Shown: one piece after another, positions 1 to 11,770 of the stretch
Layout: the number at the start of each line of letters is the position of its first letter
How positions within the stretch are numbered: position 1 is the stretch's first letter
NCBI RefSeq assembly: GCF_034702125.1
Contig: NC_085876.1
Location: 2,275,266-2,339,265, forward strand
DNA length: 64,000 bases
Direction of reading: 5' to 3'
Source: Engraulis encrasicolus
Taxonomy: Eukaryota; Chordata; Actinopteri; Clupeiformes; Engraulidae
The notes under the pieces: generated by a model
Databases searched by the model: none
The model's input: the letters and a program-made list of their open reading frames with translations, nothing else
What the model was told of the DNA's origin: nothing
Made by a program: the position numbers and the translations under genes

Positions 1-1098
1 AGGTCTGCCATTGACAGCATGCAGCTTGTTCTCCTCTGTAAGGATCAGGATTTTAGGTATTTTGGGATGGACAAGGTTTTTGAGCCTCTTATTAATGATC
101 TCAAGGCACTTGAGGAGTCTGGCGTGGAGATAAACAATGGTCTGGTTGTCAAAGCTCGCCTCTGTGCAATTTCAGGTGACAATGTAGGGTCTCACAGTGT
201 TGGTGGGTTTGTGGAGAACTTCAGTGTGAGCCACTACTTCTGTCGGTACTGTGACATCAGAAGATCAAAATTTGAGGATTCCCCATTGGTTTGTGGCAAC
301 AACCGTACGCCAGAATCTTACCTAAAGCATCTACAGGAATTGGGAAAGGGTGATCTAACCTCTGAATGTGGAATTAAATGTGACTCTCCCTTTAACCAGT
401 TGACATTCTTCCATGTTTGCCAGCCTGGATTGCCATGTCTGGGCCATGACCTTTTCGAGGGCATAGTTTCCGCTGACCTTTGTTTATTAATTGGTATTCT
501 AGTGTCTGAGAAACATTTCACCTACACCCAGCTCAATAGCTGTAAAGACCAATTTCAGTACTAAGGAAATGATGCCCTGGACAAACCAGCAGATGTTTCG
601 CCAGGTAGCAAAAGGCTTTGGGGCCATGCTGTCCAGAACTGGTGTTTCCTGCGTCTGCTCCCTCTACTGATTGGTGATCGCATCCGAAATCCCTGTCACA
701 ATAAAGCCTGGCAACTTGTGCTGCTCCTCAGGGAAATTGTTGAGCTGATTTGTGCTCCAAAAATAACCACACATCAAGTGTCATACTTGAAAACACTCAT
801 TGACGAGTATATTTTCTTTCGCAGGCAGCTTTTCCCAAATGAACCCCTAAAACCGAAACATCATTACTTGGTCCACTACCCAGAGCTCATCACTCAATTT
901 GGCCCACTAATTCGGCTTTGGACACTGCGCTTCGAGAGCAAGCACACATTTTTCAAAAGATGTGCGCGGAAATTGCAAAACTTCAAAAACATCTGCAAGA
1001 CGGTTGCCGAAAGACATCAGCTCTTACAAGCATACCTGAGTGCAGGTGAACTGTTCCCGAAGTGTGTGTTGATAGACAAACAAATTGCATTCCACTAA
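1..1098 (+). pseudogene. EnSpm/CACTA-like transposase domain, one in-frame stop, 5' end outside window
   Basis: Frame 1 is open from the first base to a TAA at 562-564, then continues in the same frame to a stop at 1096-1098, so one nonsense codon separates two blocks of a single coding region. Visible motifs include GDNVGSH (from about residue 60), a CRYC pair (about 78-81), CLGHDLFEGIV (about 145-155) and, after the stop, PKHHYLVHYP followed by GPLIRLWTLRFESKH. A GD motif, a CxxC knuckle and an H-D-x-x-E motif in this order recall the Tnp2-type transposases of EnSpm/CACTA elements; the superfamily name is an inference. The protein would have been a nuclear DNA transposase or a domesticated relative. 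The exons that follow at 1240, 1545 and 2246 lie on the same strand and appear to belong to the same composite gene. With a stop and broken downstream exons it is probably inactive. Confidence 0.65.
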
Positions 1099-1239
1099 AG
1101 TGATTTAAGCGAACGAATCAAATTGGCGGTCAGTAGTTCAAATTTTGACTGTAGCAAAACATCAAAACAACAAATCGCATCTCATGCTGTCACAGTGAAG
1201 GGCACAGTTTACTAGAATGGGATGTTTGTTTTTCTGCAG

Positions 1240-1534
1240 AAGAACATTGATGATGAGCTTGAGGTTGGCAAGATAGTTGATGATAGTTGGCAAGAACATT
1301 GATGATGAGCTTGAGGTTGGCAAGATAGTGCTGGTCATTGTGGATGGTGACTCTGTGTCTTTTGTGACAGAAAAACACTGTTTTGTGAAGTTGAGGGACA
1401 TGGGGGTTTACACTGTTCTGGGGACACCACAAGATGCGTTGTGCATTGTGTCGTATGATAATCTGCTTGATTACTATCCGTTGCCAACGTACAGTGTGTG
1501 TGGTGTAACAATGATTTCTCTCCACCACTCTTTA
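1240..1534 (+). pseudogene. Linker exon of the composite transposase/SAM gene, with a 52-bp internal duplication
   Basis: A pyrimidine-rich acceptor ending in CTGCAG at 1239 is followed by coding-like sequence reading KNIDDELEVGKIV, then DGDSVSFVTEKH and, near the end, LDYYPLPTYSVCGV. In my memory this block follows the transposase domain in the same family of fish multi-copy proteins. The first 38 bases (1240-1277) recur at 1292-1329. The 52-base offset is not a multiple of three, so reading from the acceptor runs into a stop while the second copy stays open. A second acceptor-like CTTTAG ends at 1534, just before the SAM exon. Expression is doubtful. Confidence 0.5.
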
Positions 1535-1544
1535 GCAGAATATT

Positions 1545-1750
1545 ATGGCTGCTGAGGACCTGAGGACAGCGGTGCTGTCTGTACTACCAGACCTCACCTC
1601 AGCACACCTGTCTGCCCTAATGCGAGGCCTGGAGGACCTTGGCGTCCAAGTCAAAGAGGACCTCTGTCTTCTTTGTGAAGAAAAATCTACTGCCATTTTT
1701 GAAGCTAATACAATGTAAAAAGCTCCTACGTGCATTTTCTGTGCCTCAAG
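1545..1750 (+). pseudogene. SAM-like (sterile alpha motif) domain exon, frameshifted
   Basis: An ATG at 1545 opens a 57-codon frame beginning MAAEDLRTAVLSVLPDL and including LMRGLEDLGVQVKEDL, the helix-loop-helix pattern of SAM-like domains in fish proteins often labelled SAMD3-like. The frame stops at 1716-1718. Shifting by one base near 1702-1708 restores the expected end IQCKKLLRAFSVPQ, directly followed by a donor GTAAAC at 1751. I infer a small indel near codon 53. SAM domains mediate protein-protein oligomerisation. Here the domain is the N-terminal module of a family whose C-terminal exons appear at 6478 and 20566. The family role is unknown to me. Confidence 0.6.
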
Positions 1751-2245
1751 GTAAACTTTTGGGGTGCCTGACCCCATCTATTGTCATATATTGTCTTTGT
1801 TCTCTTGTATAGTTCTATTTCGTTTATTATTTCAAAAAGACAAAAAACACAAAAAAAAACCCTAATCCTGTTGAGCTGGCACCTTGCCGTGGTGGATTAG
1901 CTTGCGTGTCTTTCCATGATCAGATGTTGACATTTTGAGATCATTTTTGTTTCACTGTTAGTGAATTGAGACCAGACAAAGATCAGCTCTTAATCATTTA
2001 TATTTCCCATAATCCAATCTCATTACATATTTACACAAAAATCATCTGCATGTAGTGAAAAAATAAATGTTCTTGAATTTGGGTTTGCATTTATGGAGAC
2101 TAGTGATTCACTACACCCCCAATCTTAGCAGTGCATATTGTACACCTTTGTATGGTGAAAATGGCATTCGTGTTTACTGTAATACACCATAGCATGTATG
2201 GGTCATAATGAATAACCGTAAATATTTTTTCTGATTCCTTCTCAG

Positions 2246-2400
2246 TCCTATCTCCTCCCGGGTCTCCAGAACCATCAACATCAACCCGTTCACCTGCAGG
2301 GGGCCCACATGTTACCACACCTGGGACCCCCTGTTCAACAACTCTACCATTCTCTACCACTCTACCATCACCTCGCACGTCATGGCCTACAAATTTCAAG
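2246..2400 (+). pseudogene. Ser/Thr/Pro-rich linker exon of the SAM-like gene
   Basis: A CTTCTCAG acceptor ends at 2245 and a GTTTGT donor starts at 2401. The open frame between them is rich in Pro, Ser and Thr (for example SPPGSPEPSTSTRSP) and ends SWPTNFK. In the family this low-complexity linker connects the SAM domain to a WPxxFxIPW-type segment, so the composition and the WPTNF end fit well. The exon is clean here, but the following middle exons of the family are not found between 2401 and 6477. This suggests deletion or very heavy decay. Confidence 0.5.
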
Positions 2401-3844
2401 GTTTGTGGAGGGCTAATATTAAATTGTTTTACTTGATAGGTATGCATACTTTAAATGCAGTTGGCAACCTGGCCCGCTCCCGCGGGAAGGAAAGTAGCTT
2501 CAGTTCAATTAACTCTAGATGGTGTTAGCATGCATGAACGTACAACAGCATGAGCCTATCCAACTCCGACACGATCATAGTATATGATAGTGTTGTAGTT
2601 TGCCGTTTCGAGTCTTGTGGGAAGTCGAGTTCTGTCGGTACTGGACCCATTTTTGCATGAGCAGGAATAATAATAATGGCAATAATTATTTTGTTTCATA
2701 AAGCGCCTTTCAAAACCCCCAAGGTACAGTTGAGGGCAATATTATTTCTCAGTGAAAATGACAATTACTGACAAAATCAGCTATAATGTCAAGTTCGCTG
2801 TGAGTGATTTTCATCACAGAATGCCAGCAGTTGGTAGAAATCTGAATACATTATGTAAATCATTCTTTCGTAAGAAAAATACAATGTGTTTCCCAATACT
2901 CCAGAGGCGAAATCATGGTAATCACGAAATCATGGTGAACAGTGTCATTTTTGATACTTTATAACATTGCTATTTCATATCCGGCTGCATAGATATGAAT
3001 GTGCTCAACTTGATAAAATCAGGGAGTAATAAGATTCTGCAGTTCGCCTAATGTCTGCTTTAAGTTTTTTTTCCCCTCATGACAACGGTAGCGAGCGGAG
3101 TCTCACTGGACTTCAATTGCATGTGTGAAAATGCTTAACGCTCATTGGTTATTGCCCAGATATTTTTTTGATTTGGAGGACCGAGCCTCAGTGGGAGTGA
3201 AGGGAGATGGGTGTGAGAGCGATTGGGACAGGAGACTGAAGCCCCGACTTGTGATTGGGTGAACCCTGAAAAAAAAAAATCTGTGTCAGTAGTTGACATG
3301 CGTATGTTATACATTTCTGACTGAGAAGTCCATGGAGGAGTCTCGTTGTGGTAACCAGTGAGGAAGGTATTCATTAGTATATTCCAGTATTGTGTAGTAG
3401 GTGTACATATTCTTGTCAACATAGTGTTGCGAATAAAGTCTTAATAGTGGCACATGCTCATCCTTTTTAATCTCCCAATTCCAAAATATTAGGTAGCCTC
3501 CTTTTCGAGGGGGCTTGCTCGCAAGAAAGCTAGAGCTATGCAAAATGGCAAGCAAATTGCAGTCTTTATGAGGAGAAAATGAATACCAAGGAGCAGAGCA
3601 GAGCAATGCCTAATAATATTGACTTGGCGGAAAGGGTAGGGAAGAACAACCGTTTCTTTCAGCTCTCGTGGTATTTGTGTCTCTGATCAGCTAACTGCAA
3701 AAAGTCCCGTAAGTGACGACGAGACCTTGCTGTTGGCAATGTCTGGTAAATAATTAAGGATTTGGCGCCTCTTAGTGGTAAGCTAGGCACCCAGTAATTA
3801 ACAAAGACACAGAAGACAAACTCAATCACATAGTCCTATCATTT
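2401..3844. other. Non-coding stretch
   Basis: No convincing gene. About 2690-2730 holds a CATAAAGCGCCTTTCAAAA word resembling the 3' part of common fish LINE/SINE repeats. Short ORFs here (2752-2964 +, 3135-3606 -) show no family pattern I recognise. Confidence 0.4.
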
Positions 3845-3934
3845 TGCCTGGTTAACACCAGTCCTAATCACAATTGAGATTTTCAGATCGTAACGATTGT
3901 GTAGAACTAAAGGCAGTATGGGAGTTCCCAGGCT
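3845..3934 (+). mobile_element. Internally deleted MITE, same family as 50917-51179
   Basis: This 90-bp copy starts TGCCTGGTTAACACCAG and ends GGGAGTTCCCAGGCT. Both ends match the 263-bp copy at 50917-51179, while the middle is missing. The flanks CCTATCATT and CCTATCGTT form an imperfect target duplication of about 9 bp. Superfamily is unresolved. Confidence 0.65.
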
Positions 3935-5003
3935 ACCTATCGTTATGTGGAGGAGGTGGATGATAAAAATGTTTTTTTTTTGTTTTTTTTTTAAATATAA
4001 TTTCCCAATGAATATAAGGGGGATAATGATTAATGCAATGATACAGTATTAGATAGATTAACTAAATTAGATATGTGACAGTGGCACCAGCTCTCTGTTA
4101 GACTCTCCACCACAGGTCAGTTCCTGTGCTTATCCTAGAACACACTGCTGCAAGATTTCTCACAAAGAGATTAACTCAAATAATTAAGAACAATATGTGT
4201 GGTAAAAAAAAACAAAAAAAACACCAGCTTTCCAACAAATGAGTTTCAACAAGAGTCAATTTATGTGTGGGGACATTTGTTGCTATTTGGCAATTCCACT
4301 AACTATTAACTGCATCCAATGATGTTTTGGACATTAGAAAACATTTATCTTTCATATAATACAGAAAGTGTAGACATAGCATTATTTCCCTCAGCAAGAA
4401 TGAATATTTAATACTGGTTTTGGGCGTTTTCATGCCGTCCTGTTTTCCAAATGTCAGATTCAGTCTTCATATTAGCATGTAAAGAAACTTGTTTTGCCCA
4501 AGACGATTGCAAATGTTGATTCACAGTAACCATCACAATATGACAAAACTGTCAGAAAGACCACTGTCCTTTCCATTATACATGAAATTTGCCATTTTGT
4601 GTGTGTCCACGAAAACTGTGTTAACCGTGTCACGGTCTGAAACCTCCCCCATAAATCAGTAATGGTTTGGTCTTAGGCCATACGAATAACATAATGTGAT
4701 GTCCTTTGGCAGGATACGGGAAGACTTTTTGGTCAATTTTGAGCTCCATCCTTCCATAATTTAATCCATTCTTTTTCATGTTCTCATAGCGGGAAAATTG
4801 CCTGTCAACTGTGTTATCAACATATTCATAAGAATCTGAATTAGAAATCACATGTAGAAAAACACAGATAAAGCATACAGATACATGAATTGATTAAGGT
4901 GTTGTGGTGGAACTTCTGAGGTCCTCAGTTAGCACAACACCATAAAAATGGCTGAAATGTCAACGGTGTTACCGTCAATGGTGTTACAATTAAGTATGAC
5001 AGT
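3935..5003. other. Non-coding stretch with one unidentified minus-strand ORF
   Basis: T-rich and A-rich runs near 3970 and 4206 and no recognised repeat. A minus-strand ORF at 4630-4851 (73 codons, containing KVFPYPAKGHHIMLFVWPK) looks protein-like and follows an acceptor-like TTCTAATTCAG on that strand. I cannot assign it to a family. Confidence 0.25.
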
Positions 5004-5190
5004 CAGGGTTGCCAGATGAGGCTGATGATTTCCAGCCCAAAAAAATTTCAAAATCTGCCCTAAAAACCCACCCAATTCTATTGATTTATATGGCAGTGGG
5101 AAGGTTTTTCTGATAGATGCCATTTTTACCCGCACACGGCCATCCTAAGCAGTCCAATTGGGCGGGAACCAGCCCAATCTGGCAACACTG
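5004..5190. mobile_element. hAT-type MITE, 187 bp, with perfect 8-bp target duplication
   Basis: The ends are CAGGGTTGCCAGAT and ATCTGGCAACACTG, a 14-bp terminal inverted repeat with one mismatch. The element is flanked on both sides by ATGACAGT (4996-5003 and 5191-5198). An 8-bp duplication and CAG-starting ends are typical of hAT transposons. It has no coding capacity. A larger relative lies at 34519-34952. Confidence 0.85.
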
Positions 5191-5198
5191 ATGACAGT

Positions 5199-6477
5199 TG
5201 AGGAGGAGTATGTTTTTGCCAATTTATATACATATTGACAGACAAACAAACAAAATAATTTGTGTTCTAGGGAGATGGGTTTGTCTGCTCTGTTTTTTCT
5301 CCTAAAAAAGTGCCGACTTGTTCCCCTGCACTGTTGACCGTAACACAGTTGAGTAACACGGTTGACTGTTTTGAAAGTGTTTTTGCGCTATTGATCCCTT
5401 ATGTGTTGGAAAAATCCTATGAACATACACTAGGGATTATCTCTGGAGAAGGAAGTCTTGTGTAAGGAGGGTGACTATATTCAAATCAGACGTTACAGGG
5501 ATTTATGATGAAAAATGTGTCAGTCTGTATCACAGTGACTCATAAAATCCTACTTATGAAGCTCAACAATCACATTTTCTATATCAGTTGCACAGATTAA
5601 TGACAACATTACTGCTAAGGGACATAAGCACTTTCAAACATATATTGTTTCAACTCTGTAGTATTTTTATATATGTTTGAAATGACATAGTATTTGTCCA
5701 TAACACTGTTGACAAAATAATTAAGCAAATGTTCGCTTTCATTAGAGTATTTATCAAATGATTTAAGATTAAGCTTGGCAATTTGTTTGTTTGGAAACTT
5801 AAATATATACACTATGTAAACATCTAGGTCATTTAGTTGAAAAAAAATATTGATAATTGACATTTTGCTTTTGCCAAAAGCATAGGGGAATATTAGTTCT
5901 GTTATTAACGTATGCTAGTAGCGATACCGCATCCCATTTGGCAAAACACGACATGCACAAAACACAAATCGGAGACTGAAGTAGCCTAATACCCGCACTC
6001 ACATCAGTATTTTCTCCAAAACACATACCTCTTCGTCCATGAGAAGACTTTCAAAAAAGCTGTCCCTCAGTTGGCAATTGGCTGGCTGAAGTTTCCACGG
6101 ACGGCAAACAAACCACATGGCCACCAGCAAACAAACCGATTAGGTACAAGCAGTCGTAAAGGTTTACGTTTGCACTTGCATCGAGATGATTGGATAAGTG
6201 ACAGCGCAGCTCAGCAAACAATTGGCTCTCGTTACCGGACAGGTGGGAGTGACGCCGGCAAACGCCATGTTCGCGTAGCCAAATGCTCTCGTTCATTCCT
6301 ATGGAAGGTTTTATGAGTGATTCGTCTCATATAAGACCGTCTCTGGCATCACTTTAAAGGTGTACATTCTCTCCTTATATTGTATGTAGAAGTCTCGGGT
6401 AAATCCTTCACATTTTCAACAGATGAGTGGTGACCCTACTAACAAACCTGTAATGCCTGATATTTAAATCTTTACAG
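5199..6477. other. Non-coding stretch, possible unidentified minus-strand exons
   Basis: Minus-strand ORFs at 5615-5863 and 5829-6026 have natural-looking amino-acid composition, but I recognise neither. A GC-richer, CpG-bearing patch at 6060-6300 is open on both strands and could be an old promoter or CpG-rich repeat. No function is claimed. Confidence 0.2.
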
Positions 6478-6646
6478 GAGCCTCCTGCTAAAGTGCCAAA
6501 AGATTCATGCTGAGCATCGATGGCAAGATCGTCAATGACAACATCACCCAATTCATCGCCGCCATCAACGTAATGTTCGGCACCTACTACTGCCTGAACA
6601 TACACTATCCAGTGCAGTTGAGGTCAACGCTGGAGTTCCTTCAGAG
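6478..6646 (+). pseudogene. Penultimate exon of the SAM-like composite gene
   Basis: An acceptor TTTACAG ends at 6477 and a donor GTATGT starts at 6647. The frame reads FMLSIDGKIVND, then ITQFIAAINVMFGTYY, then a Tyr-Pro motif and LRSTLEFLQR. This matches my memory of the near-C-terminal segment of fish SAMD3-like multi-copy proteins. The first codons contain a stop in this frame, consistent with a small indel. The exon ends two bases into a codon (AG), and the acceptor at 20566 supplies the one base needed, giving RYFFNINPEKG across the junction. The last intron is therefore about 13.9 kb and contains a piggyBac element. Confidence 0.65.
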
Positions 6647-6650
6647 GTAT

Positions 6651-6681
6651 GTGTGTGTGTGTGTGTGTGTGTGTGGGGGGG
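6651..6681. repeat. (GT)n then G-run
   Basis: Twelve GT units followed by seven G, starting just inside the donor at 6647. Confidence 0.95.
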
Positions 6682-7380
6682 GTTAACGGTTAACAACCCA
6701 GCAGCGGGATCGCCATCCACTTCTGCTAGACGGCACAGGAAGAGCACTACAAAATGAAATGTTCAGTCTACTAATTTGCATGTTGATGGTCAAGTCATCA
6801 GAAACTGACTTCATAAGGAGAGTATGAGAGCCTGGTATCCACATTTAAGGTCTGTTTATAAGGCACCCTCATAACCCTCCTCACGAAGTCCGTTTCTGAT
6901 CATTTAATCAGAAACCCTCACATCAGTGGACTGCAAAGCCAATTTTTGCAGGGCTCTGGCAGTGCTTTTGCTGTGCCACCTTGCTTAAAGGTGCACAGTG
7001 TAAGATTGTGGCCAAAGTAGGTATTGTGACTATACTGCATATTGAAACTGTGCTGCTAATAGCCAAATTTGATCATTTCATGAATATGAATAAATGAACC
7101 AATATTTACTAGTATGACCAAAGACCAGTAAATACAAGAAATTCAAAATGGCAAACCATGGAGAAGACCCCCCCCCTTTTCATGTATGTAAAATTTGGTA
7201 AGTATTTGTTAAAAAGGTAAAATTCATTAACGGAATGATGAACCACTTCTGGACATGAACTACTAAAAATATTACACAGTGCACCTTTAAGGAAAGATGG
7301 TGATCCCACTACTGGGTTGTAAAACGTCCCCTGATGTACTGGCATACAGATGGTGTAACTTCAATCTGCTCATTACCGTG
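6682..7380. other. Non-coding stretch
   Basis: Unique-looking AT-rich sequence. The words GGTGCACAGTGTAAGATT (6990-7007) and ATTACACAGTGCACCTTTAA (7271-7290) are near reverse complements and probably mark the two ends of a decayed roughly 300-bp inverted-repeat element. No gene seen. Confidence 0.3.
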
Positions 7381-8800
7381 CCGTGCCGCGGCAGCGCACC
7401 GTGATCATTACACCCTGTGGCCATTCGGAATGCGGGGGGCAGTATAGCACTGCTTTTGCAGAGCAGCGTCTGCCTGTGCTTGTACGTCTGTCTGTGCTTC
7501 TGTGATTGTCCATCCCCCAGTTTTAGTAGTAGTAGAAATACAGTCAGCAAATTGCATGTTTTATTTAGCATTGGGCATTTGATAATAACACAAGTGTGAG
7601 CCCTAAACAAGACCACCATCTGAATTTAAACTCGTCTTTTTTTCTGTCTTTCATTCACCGTCTCCCAATCCGTCCCTAACTTATTTCGGCATTATTCAAG
7701 TCAGGAACGGGTATCCTCAGGATACAGAGTTTGCATACCTACTACAATTTGAACCGGTAAAGACAATTAAAACCGAGTCAATCAGACAGGAACACCATTG
7801 TAATTAAGTGTGTCCCGTAACGCCAGCATGAGAGGGATCGAATTTTAAATTTGGCGACGACATTCTGTCTTCAAAACTGGCATCGGCCGCTTCCAATTTA
7901 GGACCATAGGCCTATTCAACCGTTTCCACAACCTCACTGATCACAGTTGCTTCATCTCTAATGCCAGGGCTAAGAACAACGAAAATAGCAAAACAGAGTA
8001 GGCTAATAAACCGTAGCCTAATGGAGAGACTGAGGAGACATGAAATCAAGCGGCGGAGTTCGGACCATTTTGAGTGGACCGATGTCGCTTGCTTTGTGTA
8101 GCCCTATCAAGCAAGCCTGTCTGTCTCATTTGTGCGATGAGCACAAAAACACAAATTGAACCACTTGTATAGTGTGAGTCAAACAGACATGAACAACATT
8201 GTAGCCTAATGAAGTAGTTCCCCGTCATGTCAGCATGAGAGAGGTGATTTTACATTTGGCGACGACATTCTGTCTTTAAAACTGGCGCATGCCGCTTCCC
8301 CTATTGCAGGCTATTACCTGATCTACACTGTCGTTACCACAAAAAACAAGGTAGCACAACTTAATACTATTACTAGCCTATATATCTGGTAAATAGTAGG
8401 TTGAAGACGGGGAGTATTATTGGTGCACTGTTTTTTTTGCGAAGCAGAGTAATCTGCTTCAGTGTAGCCCATTGTACGTTGATCCCTCCCTCAGTTTTAG
8501 GCTACAAGTGGAAAGAGTCAGCCAATTGCGCGTTGCACGTAACATTGGGCATTTACACAAGCGTGATCCCTAAACAAGACCGCCAGTCGACGGTGTTTTG
8601 TTTTTATTATTCTGTCCTGCATTCACCGTCTCAATTCCGCTCCTAACTTATAAGTGATGACTGTTAATTATTTCTGCACTAGCCTATTCAAGTCAGGAAC
8701 GGATATCCTCAGGATAGCCTACGGACTAATAGGTTGAAGACGTTTTTTTTTGTATTGGTGCTTGTGAACATTTCATCCTTTCAATGCACTGTTGTGCGCG
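7381..8800. repeat. Diverged, rearranged tandem repeats
   Basis: Several segments recur in direct orientation. TTTGGCGACGACATTCTGTC occurs near 7852 and 8258. CATTGGGCATTT with nearby CCTAAACAAGACC occurs near 7570-7612 and 8542-8581. TCAGGAACGG with TATCCTCAGGATA occurs near 7703 and 8693. AGGTTGAAGACG occurs near 8398 and 8732. Spacings differ (about 400, 970 and 335 bp), so this is a rearranged array rather than a clean duplication. No coding potential recognised. Confidence 0.6.
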
Positions 8801-9284
8801 ATCGACGGGATTCCGGTTAACTGGGGATGTGATTGACTGCACACGTGACAAGACATCTGTTACACCAGGTGTGGCTAATCATATGTGATTAGGACTGCAA
8901 ATTCAGTTGCTTCGGTGGAGATGCGAACCAAAAATATGACTGGGGAACTATGACTCCTTCGGAGGCTGGATAACCTGTCGCGCCACGACATGTCACAAAA
9001 GGCTGTGCAGTCCCGTGCACTGCACTGCACTGCTGTAACCCATCCCCTCCCCCACAGACAAAAAGTTCAACACCTTCTGAAAATGTTAGCCGCTTTGCAT
9101 TAAGTTTTCGAGCAGACACTTGTCCACGGTGACGCAACATCGAAAGAGAAAAGCAGAGACTGTTCACAAATAACTGAATTAAGATTTCATTAAAAAAACA
9201 CAGCATCTGTATGAAAATGTGCTTGGTGACCACACTGCCTAGGCCTATCCAGATGCACGTATAGCAACAATGAGAAAGAGAGGG
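8801..9284. other. Non-coding stretch
   Basis: No recognised gene or repeat. The minus-strand ORF at 8889-9449 runs through the GT/GA microsatellite and is judged spurious. Confidence 0.35.
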
Positions 9285-9339
9285 AGAGACGGAGAGAGAG
9301 AGAGCGATTAGCGCGTATCTGTGTGTGTGTGTGTGTCTG

Positions 9340-9375
<36 letters not shown>
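9285..9375. repeat. (GA)n and (GT)n microsatellites
   Basis: A GA-rich tract at about 9270-9304 is followed by interrupted (GT)n at 9320-9375. Confidence 0.95.
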
Positions 9376-9376
<1 letters not shown>

Positions 9377-10009
9377 TCGGGGAACATTTGAAGTGAAAAA
9401 AACAACCCTCCCCCACTTCAGCATCAGATGTTGGTGGTCTACAAGTCAATCCTTGTTTACCCGACTATCTTGTAGCCCAGTCATGAAGTTCATAAAGCCA
9501 TCGGTAGCCTATATCCAAAATCCCTCCGCAAATTTCTGCATTATGTTCATAGGCTAAAACAACTTTATTTAGACCTGACTTATTTAGCTTACTTTATTAG
9601 CCTATTTAGCTTTATTTAGCTTTATTAGCCTAAGCCTATCATCGTATTTAGGCTTTAACGTGGGCCTATTTTACAAAATATCGAAAGAAGGAAAAGAAAC
9701 GACAGACAAGTTGAGGCTTACTGATCGTAGCCTATTACAGCAAATCGAACGTGCACTTTATGAACACACTAGCCTGAGGGCAAACATTGAGATTGAGATA
9801 ACCAGGCCATGCCAGGAATTCAACTACCTGGGCACACACTAAAATACTGACAGACTACAATTGCTTGGATCTTCAGTGGGTTTCGTGGGTCCGGGGGGAT
9901 GGGTGGCCTACTGCCTAAACTGTAACAGTTTAAATGCGCCCTCTCCAAACAGAGTGTGTGTGTGTGTGATACTGACACCTGTCCTCCGCGACCGCGGATA
10001 GCCCCCACC
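9376..10009. other. Non-coding stretch
   Basis: Contains a run of related ATTTAGCTTT/TTAGCCTA words at 9567-9635 and nothing gene-like. Confidence 0.4.
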
Positions 10010-10690
10010 TTTGCGCTTCTCATCTGGCTGTCACGCATCAACTGGAGGAGAGCGCGCAGTTCAAGGCAAGTGGCATGACTGCAATCGTCAACAGGCCTAC
10101 TGTAGTCTAAACAACTGTTCAATGTTCAGCGGTGTCCGTAGTCAAATTATCACAGCGGTGGTAGATGGTTTTTATGAAGACCTGGAGGTCTGATCTGTCC
10201 TACTTTGCAGCAGACAAAAACCAACAGACAAAATTGCTGAGTAGTGCCTACGAATGATTCTCCTGCCATGATAGCGTTGGACTAACCAGAATAACCAATT
10301 TACATGTTGAATGTTGAGAGGAGGCATTTTGAAAAGTCGAAGACTTATTCACGAGGATATCATAGCTACCTTTCCTTGTCAATGTCCCATGCATTACAAA
10401 ATATTCAAAAACCTCATCTGCGATAGGCTAAACACGATTTATCTAACACGCTTGAGGATAATATTGCCACCTTTCCCCTCTCCTGCGGTAGCCAGTTGCC
10501 TTCTCAGAAGAAGCAATCTTAATCGGAAAGAGTGCGCACTGTTCAAGACCCGCGGCAAGACTGCAATGGTCATCATGGTCCGTGGTGTCAGCATTCAGCC
10601 AAAACGGTGATAGGCCCTTTTTATATATATCAAAATATACCTTATTCGCAGCAGCCAAAATCAGTCAGACAATAAGTCCTTAACGAGTAT
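10010..10690. repeat. Diverged tandem duplication, period about 475 bp
   Basis: The segment near 10017-10240 and the one near 10495-10680 share order and wording: GCGCGCAGTTCAAGGCAAG versus GCGCACTGTTCAAGACCC, then ACTGCAATCGTC versus ACTGCAATGGTC, then GCAGCAGACAAAAACCAACAG versus GCAGCAGCCAAAATCAGTCAG. No coding function recognised. Confidence 0.5.
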
Positions 10691-11770
10691 GTGCAGGCTA
10701 GCGAATGCTCCTTCTACCAGGGTAAAGTTTGCAATTGGAGAGGGGTGATTGAAGGGGTAAATTAAGTCCGAAATCAAAATGATCAAAATACGGTCGATTT
10801 ATTTACAATACCCTACATGACAGAACGAAAATGTGTAGGAGGTCAACAGAAAATAACCATAAACTGAGGACTATAGGCAACGTCAAAGTAAAATACAAAC
10901 ACGAAATCAAACAAAGCTTTTTTTTTTAATGCGGCAACACTGGTTAACAGCAGGTTTTACGCACACATTTCGAAGCGGTTTATCACAGCCTTGCTCTCCC
11001 AAACCCCAACGTACACTGGGTTTAATACTCCCTGCAATACTGGCCAGCTATTATTCAATCATCATTTCATTTGTCCATGCAAAGACCTTTACGCTGCGGT
11101 TAACTAAAAGTAGCCTCGGCCAAATTAAGGTAGGCTACAGCCTAACACAAAACGGTTTCCATCTGCACACAGATGCCACATATTAATAGGCTACCATACA
11201 CAAAACATGTAAAGCTAGCAAATGAAAATGAAAAGCATTTAAATTAACATCCCACTAAACAATCTCTTCCCCAAAGTCAAAGTTGAAACGGTGTGCGCTT
11301 CCGCCTCGCAGATTGACTGATTAAAGTGTGTTGATCAGCGCAGTGCGTGCAGGGTGTGTGCGAGTGCGTGCTACGCCATGCACATTGAAGAAAGTTAACT
11401 TCAACATGTCAACAATGTCCCATGTGTCCATATGTAGTGCACAAAACATTAAAAGCATTGTGAGAGAACATGTTTGCCAGTTTAGTGCGAAGGGAGGAGA
11501 ATCCGAGTGCAGAGAGGCTGCATGTTGACATTACATTTCATTTCGTTGGATGCTTGTCTCAAATGTCATTTTCTCTCATCACATGCCTTGGCTACTCGTT
11601 TTAAATGTGGATTTTACCCACATTAACCCGTATTACAGTGTTAAACCACATGCTACCCTGAAACACCGCTGCTTCCCCGAGTTTTACATTGCAAAATTTC
11701 CGACATTTCCTTCACTGACAAAGCGGTTGATGGCCAAAGACGCGGAGCATCCTAAAAACTAAACAAAACA
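10691..11770. other. Non-coding stretch
   Basis: Several short ORFs (10929-11186, 11328-11528, 11550-11762) lack recognisable domains. Nothing else seen. Confidence 0.4.

Noticed and set aside
8889..9449. 186-codon minus-strand ORF
   Set aside because: It runs through GT and GA microsatellites and has no recognisable domain.
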